From the NCBI GenBank assembly GCA_021781315.1, contig JAJXXB010000277.1, positions 1 to 11,025 on the forward strand: 11,025 nucleotides of DNA, written 5' to 3'. The stretch comes from Actinomycetes bacterium (GTDB taxonomy: Bacteria > Actinomycetota > Acidimicrobiia > Acidimicrobiales > RAAP-2). The stretch's first letter is position 1. Every line of letters begins with the position of its first letter. The position numbers and the translations under genes were made by a program. Of the stretch, positions 1 to 6,137 are shown one piece after another. The notes below the pieces were generated by a model. That model made no database searches and was not told where the DNA came from. It was given only the letters and a program-made list of their open reading frames with translations.

Positions 1-2
1 TC

Positions 3-326
3 GTCTCGGCCACGCGACTCGACGCAGGACCCCTGCGCCTCGCGAGCTCCTTCGATCTCGTGGTTCGCTCCGCCGGCCGCTCCCTGCCGCTTCGCTACGA
101 GGTGACCGAGATCAACGAGCGGCGCGTGACCTTGAGCGCGCGCACGCCGACCCTCGAGTCCGTCGACACCCTCAGCGTCGCCCCCAGCGGCGACGGCACG
201 GTCTTCACCTACGACGCACGACTCACTTTGGTCGGCGTCTGGCGCGTCTTCAATCCCTTCCTCGCGGTCATGTTCCGCTCCCTAGCGGCCAAGGCCGAGG
301 CGGGAATCCGACGTCGTCTCGCCTAA
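3..326 (+). CDS. SRPBCC-fold protein, 3' part only
   Basis: The frame is open from the left edge and stops at TAA 324-326, leaving about 107 visible residues. The visible part alternates beta-strand-like stretches (LRLASSFDLVV, RYEVTEINERRVTLSA, TVFTYDARLTL) and ends with an amphipathic helix following NPFLAVMF. That is the layout of the C-terminal half of SRPBCC/polyketide-cyclase-like proteins, a helix-grip fold that binds hydrophobic ligands. The in-frame GTG at 60 is internal, because the strand pattern continues upstream of it. The gene converges on the TetR gene with only 17 nt between stops. The ligand is unknown. The fold call rests on pattern and length, with no catalytic motif seen. 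Confidence 0.65.
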   Translation, partial: VSATRLDAGPLRLASSFDLVVRSAGRSLPLRYEVTEINERRVTLSARTPTLESVDTLSVAPSGDGTVFTYDARLTLVGVWRVFNPFLAVMFRSLAAKAEAGIRRRLA

Positions 327-343
327 TGGGTCAAAGGGCTGCC

Positions 344-970
344 TCACCCCGGCGCGTTCCGTGCGCCCGCGAGCGCCAGTGCGACCAGGTCGCGCGCCGT
401 CGCCTCACTGACTGGATGACCGAGCAGGGCTCGCACCTGCAACGGATTGACGACCGCCCCCCAGAGCAGGACCGGGTCGACGCCCGCCCGCAGTTGCCCC
501 GCCTCGGCGGCGCGTCCCAGGATCGCGGCCGCCGCGTCGAAGCGGCCGGCGAGGTAGCGCCGCGCCACCGTCAGGACCGACGAGTCCTCGCTGGCCGCGA
601 CCACCACCGCCCGCAGGATGCGCGCACCGTCGGGACCATTCAGCGACCTCGCCACGGCCTCGGCGAGGCTCACGAGATCCACCAGTGGATCGCCGGACTC
701 GGGGACCGGGATCTGGAGGAGTGTCGTATGTTCGAGCGCCGCGCCGACGAGCGACGCCTTGGACGTGAAGCGGCGATAGATCGTTGTCTTGTGCACGCGG
801 GCGCGAACCGCGACGTCCTCGACGCCCAACGAGTATCCCCGCTCGGCGAGTAGCGCGAGGGTCGCGTCGAGCACCGCGTCGGCCACGCGAGAGCCCCTGC
901 GCCGACGCGAGGGTGCTGGACGGTCCTGCGCTGGGGCCGCGGCGTTCGAGTCAGCGCTGAGTTCCGCCAC
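344..970 (-). CDS. TetR/AcrR-family transcriptional repressor
   Basis: A predicted DNA-binding repressor of 208 residues, a usual TetR size. Near the N-terminus, after a basic RRRRG stretch, is the helix-turn-helix: helix VADAVLDATLALLAERGY, then VEDVAVRARVHKTTIYRRF, whose recognition helix HKTTIYRRF is diagnostic. The C-terminal half is an Ala/Leu-rich helical ligand and dimer domain resembling the TetR_C_11 type (family recognition, not searched). I start the gene at GTG 970-968 because a strong AAAGGGGGG ribosome site sits 3 nt upstream. A TTG at 988 is in frame but lies inside an operator palindrome and too close to the predicted transcription start. The gene is divergent from an ABC exporter operon, its likely target. 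Two matching palindromes overlap its own promoter, so autorepression is expected. The inducer cannot be read from the sequence. Confidence 0.93.
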   Translation of the reverse strand: MAELSADSNAAAPAQDRPAPSRRRRGSRVADAVLDATLALLAERGYSLGVEDVAVRARVHKTTIYRRFTSKASLVGAALEHTTLLQIPVPESGDPLVDLVSLAEAVARSLNGPDGARILRAVVVAASEDSSVLTVARRYLAGRFDAAAAILGRAAEAGQLRAGVDPVLLWGAVVNPLQVRALLGHPVSEATARDLVALALAGARNAPG

Positions 971-973
971 GGT

Positions 974-982
974 CCCCCCTTT
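974..982 (-). promoter_or_regulatory. Ribosome binding site of the tetR gene
   Basis: Read on the minus strand, this is AAAGGGGGG followed by ACC and then GTG (970-968). It is the only purine-rich Shine-Dalgarno candidate near the start and favours GTG 970 over the TTG at 988. Confidence 0.65.
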
Positions 983-1000
983 ACGCAACTTGTGTTGCGT
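983..1000. promoter_or_regulatory. Operator O1: perfect 7-bp inverted repeat
   Basis: ACGCAAC-TTGT-GTTGCGT is a perfect palindrome with 7-bp arms and a 4-bp centre, the typical size of a TetR-dimer operator. It covers the predicted transcription start of the tetR gene (about 997), so a bound repressor would block tetR transcription. The same core recurs at 1029-1042. Binding by the neighbouring TetR protein is inferred from position. Confidence 0.75.
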
Positions 1001-1003
1001 TTA

Positions 1004-1032
1004 AGAGTAGGCCGGAAATCTCATTAATGCAA
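1004..1032 (-). promoter_or_regulatory. Promoter of the tetR gene
   Basis: On the minus strand a -35 box TTGCAT (1032-1027) and a -10 box TACTCT (1009-1004) are separated by exactly 17 nt. Transcription would start near 997, inside operator O1. The -35 box is partly built from the left arm of operator O2. This is the best sigma-70-like promoter in the window. Confidence 0.65.
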
Positions 1033-1042
1033 CTCATGTTGC
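1029..1042. promoter_or_regulatory. Operator O2: GCAAC-N4-GTTGC palindrome
   Basis: GCAAC-TCAT-GTTGC repeats the core of O1 with the same 4-bp spacing and shorter 5-bp perfect arms. Its left arm overlaps the -35 box of the tetR promoter. The O1 and O2 centres are 44 bp apart, about four helical turns, so two dimers could bind roughly the same face of the DNA. Confidence 0.65.
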
Positions 1043-1148
1043 GATAGCGGCGCGGTAGCCGACTCCAGGACCGATCGCGCCGTGGCACCCAAGTGGTCGC
1101 GCTGCGCCAAAGTGACCCAGGCCCCTACCTCCACCAAAGTCAGGCGGT

Positions 1149-1154
1149 TAGCGT
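1149..1154 (+). promoter_or_regulatory. Candidate -10 box for the ABC exporter operon
   Basis: TAGCGT fits the actinobacterial TAnnnT pattern and lies in GGTTAGCGT, a nonamer also found at the matching place upstream of the aminotransferase gene (6102-6110). No convincing -35 box is present at 16-18 nt. A transcript from here would start near 1161 and have a short leader of about 27 nt. Confidence 0.35.
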
Positions 1155-1187
1155 CGGCGTGAGAGACCACGCAACGGCGAGGTGCCC

Positions 1188-2120
1188 ATGGTGCAGGTGG
1201 AGAGTCGCGCGCAGAGCGATCCGACGACGTCGGAGCCCGTGGTGCGCTTTGACCACGTCACCAAGATCTACCGCGGCGGCGGCGGCGTTCGCGACGTGAC
1301 CTTGGAGGTGTACCCGGGCGAGGTGCTGGGCTTCCTCGGCCCCAACGGCGCGGGCAAGACCACGACGATCCGCCTACTGCTCGACCTCATCCGACCCTCG
1401 AGCGGCACCATCGAGGTCTTCGGCCTCGACTCGCGACGCGACAGCGTGGCGATCCGGCGCCGAGTGGGCTACCTGCCGGGCGACCTCGCGCTGTACGAGC
1501 AGCTGAGCGCCCGCGACGTCCTCTCGCACTTCGCCCACCTGCGAGGGGGCCCCTCGTGGACCACGATCCGCTCCCTGGCCGACACCCTCGAACTCGATCT
1601 CGATCGGCCGATCCGCAGCCTCTCGCGCGGCACGCGCCAGAAGGTGGGCATCGTGGCCGCACTCATGGGCGAGCCCGACCTCCTCGTGCTCGACGAGCCC
1701 ACGTCGGGGCTCGATCCCCTCGTCCAGCGCCAGGTCCACGAGATGCTGCGCGCGGCGGCCGACGCCGGACACAGCGTGTTCCTCTCTTCGCACATCCTCT
1801 CGGAGGTCGCCCAGGTCGCGGACCGGGTGGGCCTGATCCGCGACGGGCAGCTGGTCGCCGTCGAGCGCGTCGTCGACCTCCAACAGCACGCCGCCCACCT
1901 CATCGACGCCCGGTTGCGTAACGCCCCCACGCGCGAGGCCTACGCCTCGCTGCCCGGCGTGGTGGTCTGCACGGTGAGCGGCAACGACCTGCACCTCGAG
2001 GTGGCCGGCGACATGCGCCCGGTCATCGCGGCCCTCGCCGCGAGCGACCTCGACGACCTCTCGGTGCGCGAACCCAGCCTCGAGGAGGTGTTCCTCTCCT
2101 TCTATGACAAAGCCGACTGA
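1188..2120 (+). CDS. ABC exporter ATP-binding protein
   Basis: The nucleotide-binding subunit of an ABC-2/drug-exporter-type transporter, 310 residues, acting on the cytoplasmic face of the membrane to power the permease encoded next. Visible motifs are Walker A GPNGAGKT (about 51-58), signature LSRGT (about 145-149), Walker B LLVLDEP with catalytic Glu (about 165-171), the D-loop SGLDP and the H-loop His in LSSHILSE (about 202). A C-terminal extension of about 95 residues ends in the EPSLEEVFLSFY motif typical of exporter ATPases. The Q-loop position reads GYLPGDLALYE, with Gly where Gln is usual. The start is ATG 1188, 5 nt after GAGG (1179-1182). The GTG at 1182 overlaps that ribosome site and is less likely. 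The gene is divergent from the TetR gene, which probably controls it. The substrate is unknown. Confidence 0.95.
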   Translation: MVQVESRAQSDPTTSEPVVRFDHVTKIYRGGGGVRDVTLEVYPGEVLGFLGPNGAGKTTTIRLLLDLIRPSSGTIEVFGLDSRRDSVAIRRRVGYLPGDLALYEQLSARDVLSHFAHLRGGPSWTTIRSLADTLELDLDRPIRSLSRGTRQKVGIVAALMGEPDLLVLDEPTSGLDPLVQRQVHEMLRAAADAGHSVFLSSHILSEVAQVADRVGLIRDGQLVAVERVVDLQQHAAHLIDARLRNAPTREAYASLPGVVVCTVSGNDLHLEVAGDMRPVIAALAASDLDDLSVREPSLEEVFLSFYDKAD

Positions 2121-2937
2121 ACTCCATGACTCCGGCGGCGCCGGCCTCCGAACGATCTTCGCGCGCGCGTTGCGCGAGGAGCGCGGCGCCCTCATCGGCT
2201 GGACGATCGGCGTCGTGGCCTTCTGTCTCGTCATGCTCTCGATCTTCCCCTCGATCCACGGCAACGTGAACTTCTCCAAGCTCCTCGACGCCTACCCCGA
2301 GGCACTGCGCAAGATGTTCCAGGTCGAGAACTACACCACGGGCCCCGGCTACCTGCGCGCCGAGGTCTTCTCCTTCGTCGCGCCGCTGCTGCTCACCCTC
2401 TTCGCGGTGCTGTGGGGATCGGATCTCTCCGCGGGAGAAGAGGAGCGGCGAACGATCGACCTGCTGCTCGCCAACCCGGTCTCGCGACGGCGCTTCGTCC
2501 TCGAGAAGTGGCTCGCGCTGATCGTCGGCACGGTGATCCTCGCCGTGGCCCTCGAGGTCGCCCTCGGGGTAGTCGGGCCCCTCTTCAAGTTGCACGTCGC
2601 CTGGTCGCGTCTCACGGCGGAGGTGCTGGGCTCGTGGCTCTTCGCCATCGCCTTCGGGACGCTCGCCCTCTCACTCGGAGCCGCCACCGGCCGTCGGGGC
2701 CTCGCGCGTGGCATCACGACGACGCTGGCTCTCGCGTCGTACCTGCTATCCACCCTCTCGAACCTGGTGTCCTGGCTGCGTCCGGTGAGGAACCTCTCGC
2801 TCTGGCAGCACACGCTGGGCGTCGATCCCCTGGGCACCGGCCTTCACCTGGATCGCATCGCCCTGGTCGTCGCGGTCACGCTCCTGATCGGCGCGATCGG
2901 ACTGTGGGCCTTCGACCGGCGCGACCTCGCGACGTAG
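2104..2937 (+). CDS. ABC-2 type permease
   Basis: The membrane subunit of the exporter, 277 residues with about six predicted membrane segments (roughly 29-50, 88-108, 136-160, 173-195, 203-225 and 251-270). Between segments 2 and 3 lies GEEERRTIDLLLANPVSRRR, the cytoplasmic loop seen in ABC-2 permeases of the NatB/YhaP kind, which contacts the ATPase. The start at ATG 2104 overlaps the end of the ATPase gene by 17 nt. A GAGGAGG sequence lies 15 nt upstream, too far to be ideal, so translation is probably coupled to the upstream gene. The stop codon directly abuts the stop of the convergent DUF4232 gene. An exporter role follows from the family, while the transported molecule cannot be told. 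Confidence 0.9.
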   Translation: MTKPTELHDSGGAGLRTIFARALREERGALIGWTIGVVAFCLVMLSIFPSIHGNVNFSKLLDAYPEALRKMFQVENYTTGPGYLRAEVFSFVAPLLLTLFAVLWGSDLSAGEEERRTIDLLLANPVSRRRFVLEKWLALIVGTVILAVALEVALGVVGPLFKLHVAWSRLTAEVLGSWLFAIAFGTLALSLGAATGRRGLARGITTTLALASYLLSTLSNLVSWLRPVRNLSLWQHTLGVDPLGTGLHLDRIALVVAVTLLIGAIGLWAFDRRDLAT

Positions 2938-3456
2938 CTAGCCGTTCGCGCCCGGGGCGAGCAAGCGGGTCGTCGTGCTGGCGCGCAGCGTGCACACCGT
3001 GATCGGCAGTGGCCGGAACGTCGCGGGCACGAAGGGGGCGAGCGACACGCTCACGCCGATGGCGCGGCGCGGCGCGCACGAGGACACCGGGTAGTTACCC
3101 GCCTCCACGACCCCGAAGGCGACGCTCACCGACTGGCCGTACTTGATGACGTGGCGCAGGGGCATCATGCCCATGCTGGTGTTGCGCGCCATGGGCCCGA
3201 GCGCGCGCCGACCCTTCGCGACCGGCTGGATCGCCGGCACGCCCCAGATCGCGCAGGCGCCGCCGCGGTTCGTGAAGGCGATCGGGTAGTAGGTCGTCCC
3301 CGCGGTTCCCTGCGCGCGACCGATGGTCACCGACAACTGCGAGGCCACGCACGACGGCGTGGCGACCGCGGCCGACGCGTTCGACGCCGCGAGCGTGGCC
3401 AGGGGAGCCGCGCCGGCCACCAGCACGATCGATAGGACGCTCTTCACTCGCTGCAT
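2938..3456 (-). CDS. Secreted single-domain DUF4232-type protein
   Basis: A predicted exported protein of 172 residues. It begins with a signal peptide (MQRVKSVLSIVLVAGAAPLA, then a small-residue region ending near ASNASA, residues 26-29, with likely cleavage there). The mature part fits the actinobacterial DUF4232 family, a beta-rich extracytoplasmic domain of unknown function with the recognisable stretch YYPIAFTNRGGACAIWGVP. Cysteines sit at 36, 68, 127 and 155, which suggests two disulfides. The start is ATG 3456-3454, with GGAGGG just upstream at the right spacing. In-frame sequence further upstream lacks a signal and is not coding-like. The domain is clearly paralogous to both halves of the protein encoded at 5058-6026. 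The gene is divergent from the MFS exporter and convergent with the ABC permease. No lipobox is seen, so release to the outside or the envelope is more likely than lipid anchoring. Confidence 0.85.
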   Translation of the reverse strand: MQRVKSVLSIVLVAGAAPLATLAASNASAAVATPSCVASQLSVTIGRAQGTAGTTYYPIAFTNRGGACAIWGVPAIQPVAKGRRALGPMARNTSMGMMPLRHVIKYGQSVSVAFGVVEAGNYPVSSCAPRRAIGVSVSLAPFVPATFRPLPITVCTLRASTTTRLLAPGANG

Positions 3457-3490
3457 GTTCCCTCCAATGTCACTTTCAGGTCCCCTGTCC

Positions 3491-3569
3491 GTTGCGCACC
3501 CCTTCTTACCGGTCTCGATTGGCCGTCGGGACCGCGGAGCCGGTAGACCAGAGAGGTGAACCGCGCAAC
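3491..3569. repeat. Widely spaced inverted half-sites GTTGCGC / GCGCAAC
   Basis: GTTGCGC at 3491-3497 and its exact complement GCGCAAC at 3563-3569 face each other across 65 nt in the 141-nt region between the DUF4232 and MFS genes. The core matches the arms of the operators upstream of the tetR gene, but the wide separation means this is not itself a normal dimer site. No firm promoter was found in this region. TAGACC at 3543-3548 is a weak -10 candidate for the MFS gene. Confidence 0.35.
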
Positions 3570-3597
3570 GCCGCACTGAACGGCCAAGGGAGACCTC

Positions 3598-5061
3598 GTG
3601 AGCACCACCGCCCCCTCATCAACGACCCCGCCCACGAGGCACCCGGGACTGGCCCTGGTCGTCATCGCGATGGCCCAGCTGATGGTGATGCTGGACCTGA
3701 CCATCGTGAACATCGCCCTGCCCACCCTGCAGCACTCCCTCGGCTTCTCCGTCGCCGGTCTGGCCTGGGTGATCGACGCCTACGTGCTGGCCTTTGGCGG
3801 ACTGCTGCTCTTCGGCGGGCGCCTCGGCGACCTCTTTCGCCGTCGGCGCATGCTCATGGTCGGCGTCGCGCTCTTCACTCTCTCCTCGCTCGCCGGCGGC
3901 TTCGCCTCGAGCCCGGCGCTGTTGATCGCCGCGCGCATGGTCCAGGGCCTCGGCGCCGCGATCGCCTCGCCGACGGCACTCTCGCTCGTCGTCACGACGT
4001 TCCCCGAGGGCAAGGCCCGCCACCGCGCGATGGCCATCTTCGCGGCGATGACGGCGGCCGGTGGGGCGACGGGCCTGCTCCTCGGCGGCATCCTCGTCGA
4101 CTACGTGTCGTGGCGCTGGGTCTTCTTCGTCAACGTGCCCATTGGGGCGCTCCTGCTGGTCCTGGCGCCGCTCGCCCTCGACCGGGGCCGGGCCACTCAC
4201 AGCCAGCTCGACGTGCCGGGCGCGATCCTGATCACGACGTCGATGACCTCGCTGGTCTACGGCTTCGTACGCGCGCCCGAGGCGGGCTGGGGGCACTCGA
4301 CGACGGTTCTGGCCTTCGTCGCGGCCGTCGCCCTGCTCGTCGCCTTCTTCCTCGTCGAGCGGCGCGTCGCCGCCCCCCTGGTGCCGCTCGAGTTCCTCGC
4401 CCACCAGGGACGCGCCCTGGGCTACGCGATCATGATGCTCGTGGGCGCGGCGATGCTCTCGCTGCTCTACTTCCTCACCCAGTTCCTCCAGGAGGTGATG
4501 CACTACTCACCGGTGCTGGCCGGCGTCGCCTACCTGCCGGTGCCGATCATGGTGGCGAGCACCAGTCAGGTGGTGTCGCGACTCGTCGGGCGCCTCGGGG
4601 TGCGCCCCTTCCTCGTCGCTGGCCCCCTGCTCGTGACGGCCGCGCTCGCCACCGCGTCGACCCTGCACGCCGGCTCGCACTACCCGGTGGTCTTCGCGGC
4701 GCTCGTGATGATGGGACTCGGCATGGGGCTGATCTTCGTGCCCCTGATGCTCAACGCGGTCTCCGTCGTCGGCCACGGCCACGCGGGACTCGCGTCGGGC
4801 CTTCTCAACACGGCCCAGCAGATCGGTGGGTCGGTCGGCCTCGCGGTGCTGGTGAGCGTCGCGGCGACGACCGTGCGCCACGACCTCGCGGGGGCCGCGC
4901 CCACGCCCGCCGCCCAGGTCAACGCGACGGTCCACGCCTTCCAGAACGCGTTACACGGCGGCGCCCTGGCCGCGGCGCTGGCGGTCGTCGTCGCACTCTT
5001 CCTACCGCGCGTGGCCCAACCCGTTGCCGAGTCCGCGACGCCCGAACCCGTCGTCGGCTAG
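3598..5061 (+). CDS. MFS drug exporter, DHA2 (EmrB/QacA) family
   Basis: A proton-driven multidrug-type exporter of 487 residues in the inner membrane, with the length and hydrophobicity expected for 14 membrane segments. Family motifs in order are D1 LDLTIVNIALP (32-42), motif A GGRLGDLFRRRR (73-84), motif B RMVQGLGAAIASP (113-125), a motif C-like GGATGLLLGG (155-164) in which the usual proline is Leu, and the DHA2-typical WRWVFFVNVPIG (172-183). The GTG start at 3598 has AAGGGAG 5-6 nt upstream. It is preceded by a divergent gene and followed by a convergent one, both encoding secreted DUF4232-like proteins, with which its stop codon shares CTAG. No regulator gene is adjacent. The substrate cannot be read, since DHA2 members carry very varied compounds. 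Confidence 0.94.
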   Translation: MSTTAPSSTTPPTRHPGLALVVIAMAQLMVMLDLTIVNIALPTLQHSLGFSVAGLAWVIDAYVLAFGGLLLFGGRLGDLFRRRRMLMVGVALFTLSSLAGGFASSPALLIAARMVQGLGAAIASPTALSLVVTTFPEGKARHRAMAIFAAMTAAGGATGLLLGGILVDYVSWRWVFFVNVPIGALLLVLAPLALDRGRATHSQLDVPGAILITTSMTSLVYGFVRAPEAGWGHSTTVLAFVAAVALLVAFFLVERRVAAPLVPLEFLAHQGRALGYAIMMLVGAAMLSLLYFLTQFLQEVMHYSPVLAGVAYLPVPIMVASTSQVVSRLVGRLGVRPFLVAGPLLVTAALATASTLHAGSHYPVVFAALVMMGLGMGLIFVPLMLNAVSVVGHGHAGLASGLLNTAQQIGGSVGLAVLVSVAATTVRHDLAGAAPTPAAQVNATVHAFQNALHGGALAAALAVVVALFLPRVAQPVAESATPEPVVG

Positions 5062-6026
5062 AGGTTGCCGCTCACTCCCGCCACGACCCCGCGAATCGAG
5101 GTGCTGACCACCTTGGTGCAGATGGAGAACTTCAGCGGGATGACGCCGCGCGCCCCCGAGATCGTCACCGCGATCGCCACGGCGGGCGCGGGTGCGCACG
5201 TCGCGCTCGGCCAGTTGCCCGTCTCGGAGATACCGTAGGCGACGCTCGCCCGCGCCCCTGGAGCGAGGCGGATCGGCAGCCCGTAGCCCGCCGTGGTGAT
5301 CGCCCGGGCCCGCGCACCGACGTAGTCTGCCGCCGCGAGGCTGCGCATCGCGCGCACCGTCGGAATACCGGTCACCACGCAGGCACTCGTCGAGATGTTG
5401 CGAAACACCAGCGCGTGGTAGATGGTCCCGGCCGCGCCGTTGGACGCGCCCAGGCTCATCGACAGGGCCGACGCGCGACACCGCGGGGTGACCGGCAGCT
5501 GTGTCGTCACGCTGGTCCAGGCGGTCGTGCCGCCCACGCACACCCCGATGGGCGACGCCAGCTTCACCACGAGCGGCGCCCTGCCGACAACTCCGACACG
5601 AAGTCGCGTCGCGCTGTTGATCGTGCACAGCACCCCGGTCATGGTGGTGACGCGGGCCACCACCTGGTATCCGTTGTTGATCGGGACCCAGTGGATCGTC
5701 AGCGGGCGCGGCAACTGGTAGACGACCGGACCGATGGCGAGGCCGTTCGCCGCGACGAACTGATAGCCCGTCGAGTTCACGCTCCACAGGCAACTGGGCG
5801 CGGCGTGCGAGGTGAAGACGAGCTGTGCGGTGATGCCGCCCGGGCGACCCGAGATCGAGTTCGTGACCGAGACCCGACTGGGCAGGCAGGCGGCGGGAGC
5901 CGCGGCGCCCGCGCGCGAGCCCGGTGAGAGCACCACCAGGGAGGCGGCGAGGGCCGCCACCGCGAGGAGTGCCGTGATCCGCGAGCCTCGCGTGATCAGG
6001 ATGGGTGGAGCGGTTCGAGTTGTCAT
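5058..6026 (-). CDS. Secreted protein with two tandem DUF4232-like domains
   Basis: A predicted exported protein of 322 residues with a signal peptide (basic TRGSR, hydrophobic LAVAALAASLVVL at about 21-33, small-residue cleavage region near 40-46). It then holds two domains of similar design: residues about 47-175 with Cys 47, 79, 134 and 163, and about 183-322 with Cys 183, 216, 277 and 303. The second is closest to the single domain encoded at 2938-3456: compare SVAYGISETGNWPSATCAP with SVAFGVVEAGNYPVSSCAP. The first is more diverged. The start is ATG 6026-6024 with GGGAGG 5-6 nt upstream. The reading frame remains open beyond it into the aminotransferase gene, but that part lacks coding character. 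The stop codon shares CTAG with the MFS stop. The function is unknown, and a role in the cell envelope is only suggested by export. Confidence 0.85.
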   Translation of the reverse strand: MTTRTAPPILITRGSRITALLAVAALAASLVVLSPGSRAGAAAPAACLPSRVSVTNSISGRPGGITAQLVFTSHAAPSCLWSVNSTGYQFVAANGLAIGPVVYQLPRPLTIHWVPINNGYQVVARVTTMTGVLCTINSATRLRVGVVGRAPLVVKLASPIGVCVGGTTAWTSVTTQLPVTPRCRASALSMSLGASNGAAGTIYHALVFRNISTSACVVTGIPTVRAMRSLAAADYVGARARAITTAGYGLPIRLAPGARASVAYGISETGNWPSATCAPAPAVAIAVTISGARGVIPLKFSICTKVVSTSIRGVVAGVSGNL

Positions 6027-6045
6027 AGACACCTCCCTCGTCTCG

Positions 6046-6075
6046 AAACTAACCCCGGGTCCTCGTGACGTCCAA
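6046..6075 (-). promoter_or_regulatory. Promoter of the two-domain DUF4232 gene
   Basis: On the minus strand TTGGAC (6075-6070) and TAGTTT (6051-6046) are 18 nt apart, which would start transcription near 6039 and leave a leader of about 13 nt before the ATG, including the ribosome site. The -10 box sits in GGTTAGTTT, similar to GGTTAGCGT on the other strand upstream of the aminotransferase. Confidence 0.5.
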
Positions 6076-6083
6076 TCCGCGAA

Positions 6084-6110
6084 TTGGGTTGCGCCCCCGT
6101 GGGTTAGCGT
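6084..6110 (+). promoter_or_regulatory. Promoter of the aminotransferase operon
   Basis: TTGGGT (6084-6089) and TAGCGT (6105-6110) are separated by 15 nt, a little short. Transcription would start near 6117, just before the ribosome site AAAAGGA (6124-6130) and ATG 6138. The -35 box faces the divergent promoter's -35 through a CCAAT-N6-ATTGG inverted repeat (6072-6087). A GTTGCGC half-site (6088-6094) lies between the boxes. Confidence 0.45.
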
Positions 6111-6137
6111 TCGTGTAGCGACGAAAAGGACCGTGAG

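Noticed and set aside
327..343. Possible bidirectional terminator between the SRPBCC and tetR stops
   Set aside because: The gap is only 17 nt and contains no stem-loop or T-run. I see no supportable intrinsic terminator.
1374..2279. Open frame of 301 codons on the minus strand opposite the ABC ATPase
   Set aside because: It is rich in Arg, Glu, Asp, Val, Gly and His, with no recognisable domain, and it mirrors the third-position GC pattern of the real gene.
3619..4503. Open frame of 294 codons on the minus strand inside the MFS gene
   Set aside because: It is highly charged (Glu, Arg, Asp, His, Gln) with low complexity, the usual complement of a hydrophobic membrane protein gene.
3492..5927. 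Open frame of 811 codons on the plus strand covering the MFS gene and half of the two-domain DUF4232 gene
   Set aside because: The product is almost entirely Arg, Ala, Pro, Gly and Asp with no domain. It lies in another frame of a clear MFS gene and runs antisense through the next gene. Stop codons are rare at this GC content, so long shadow frames are expected.
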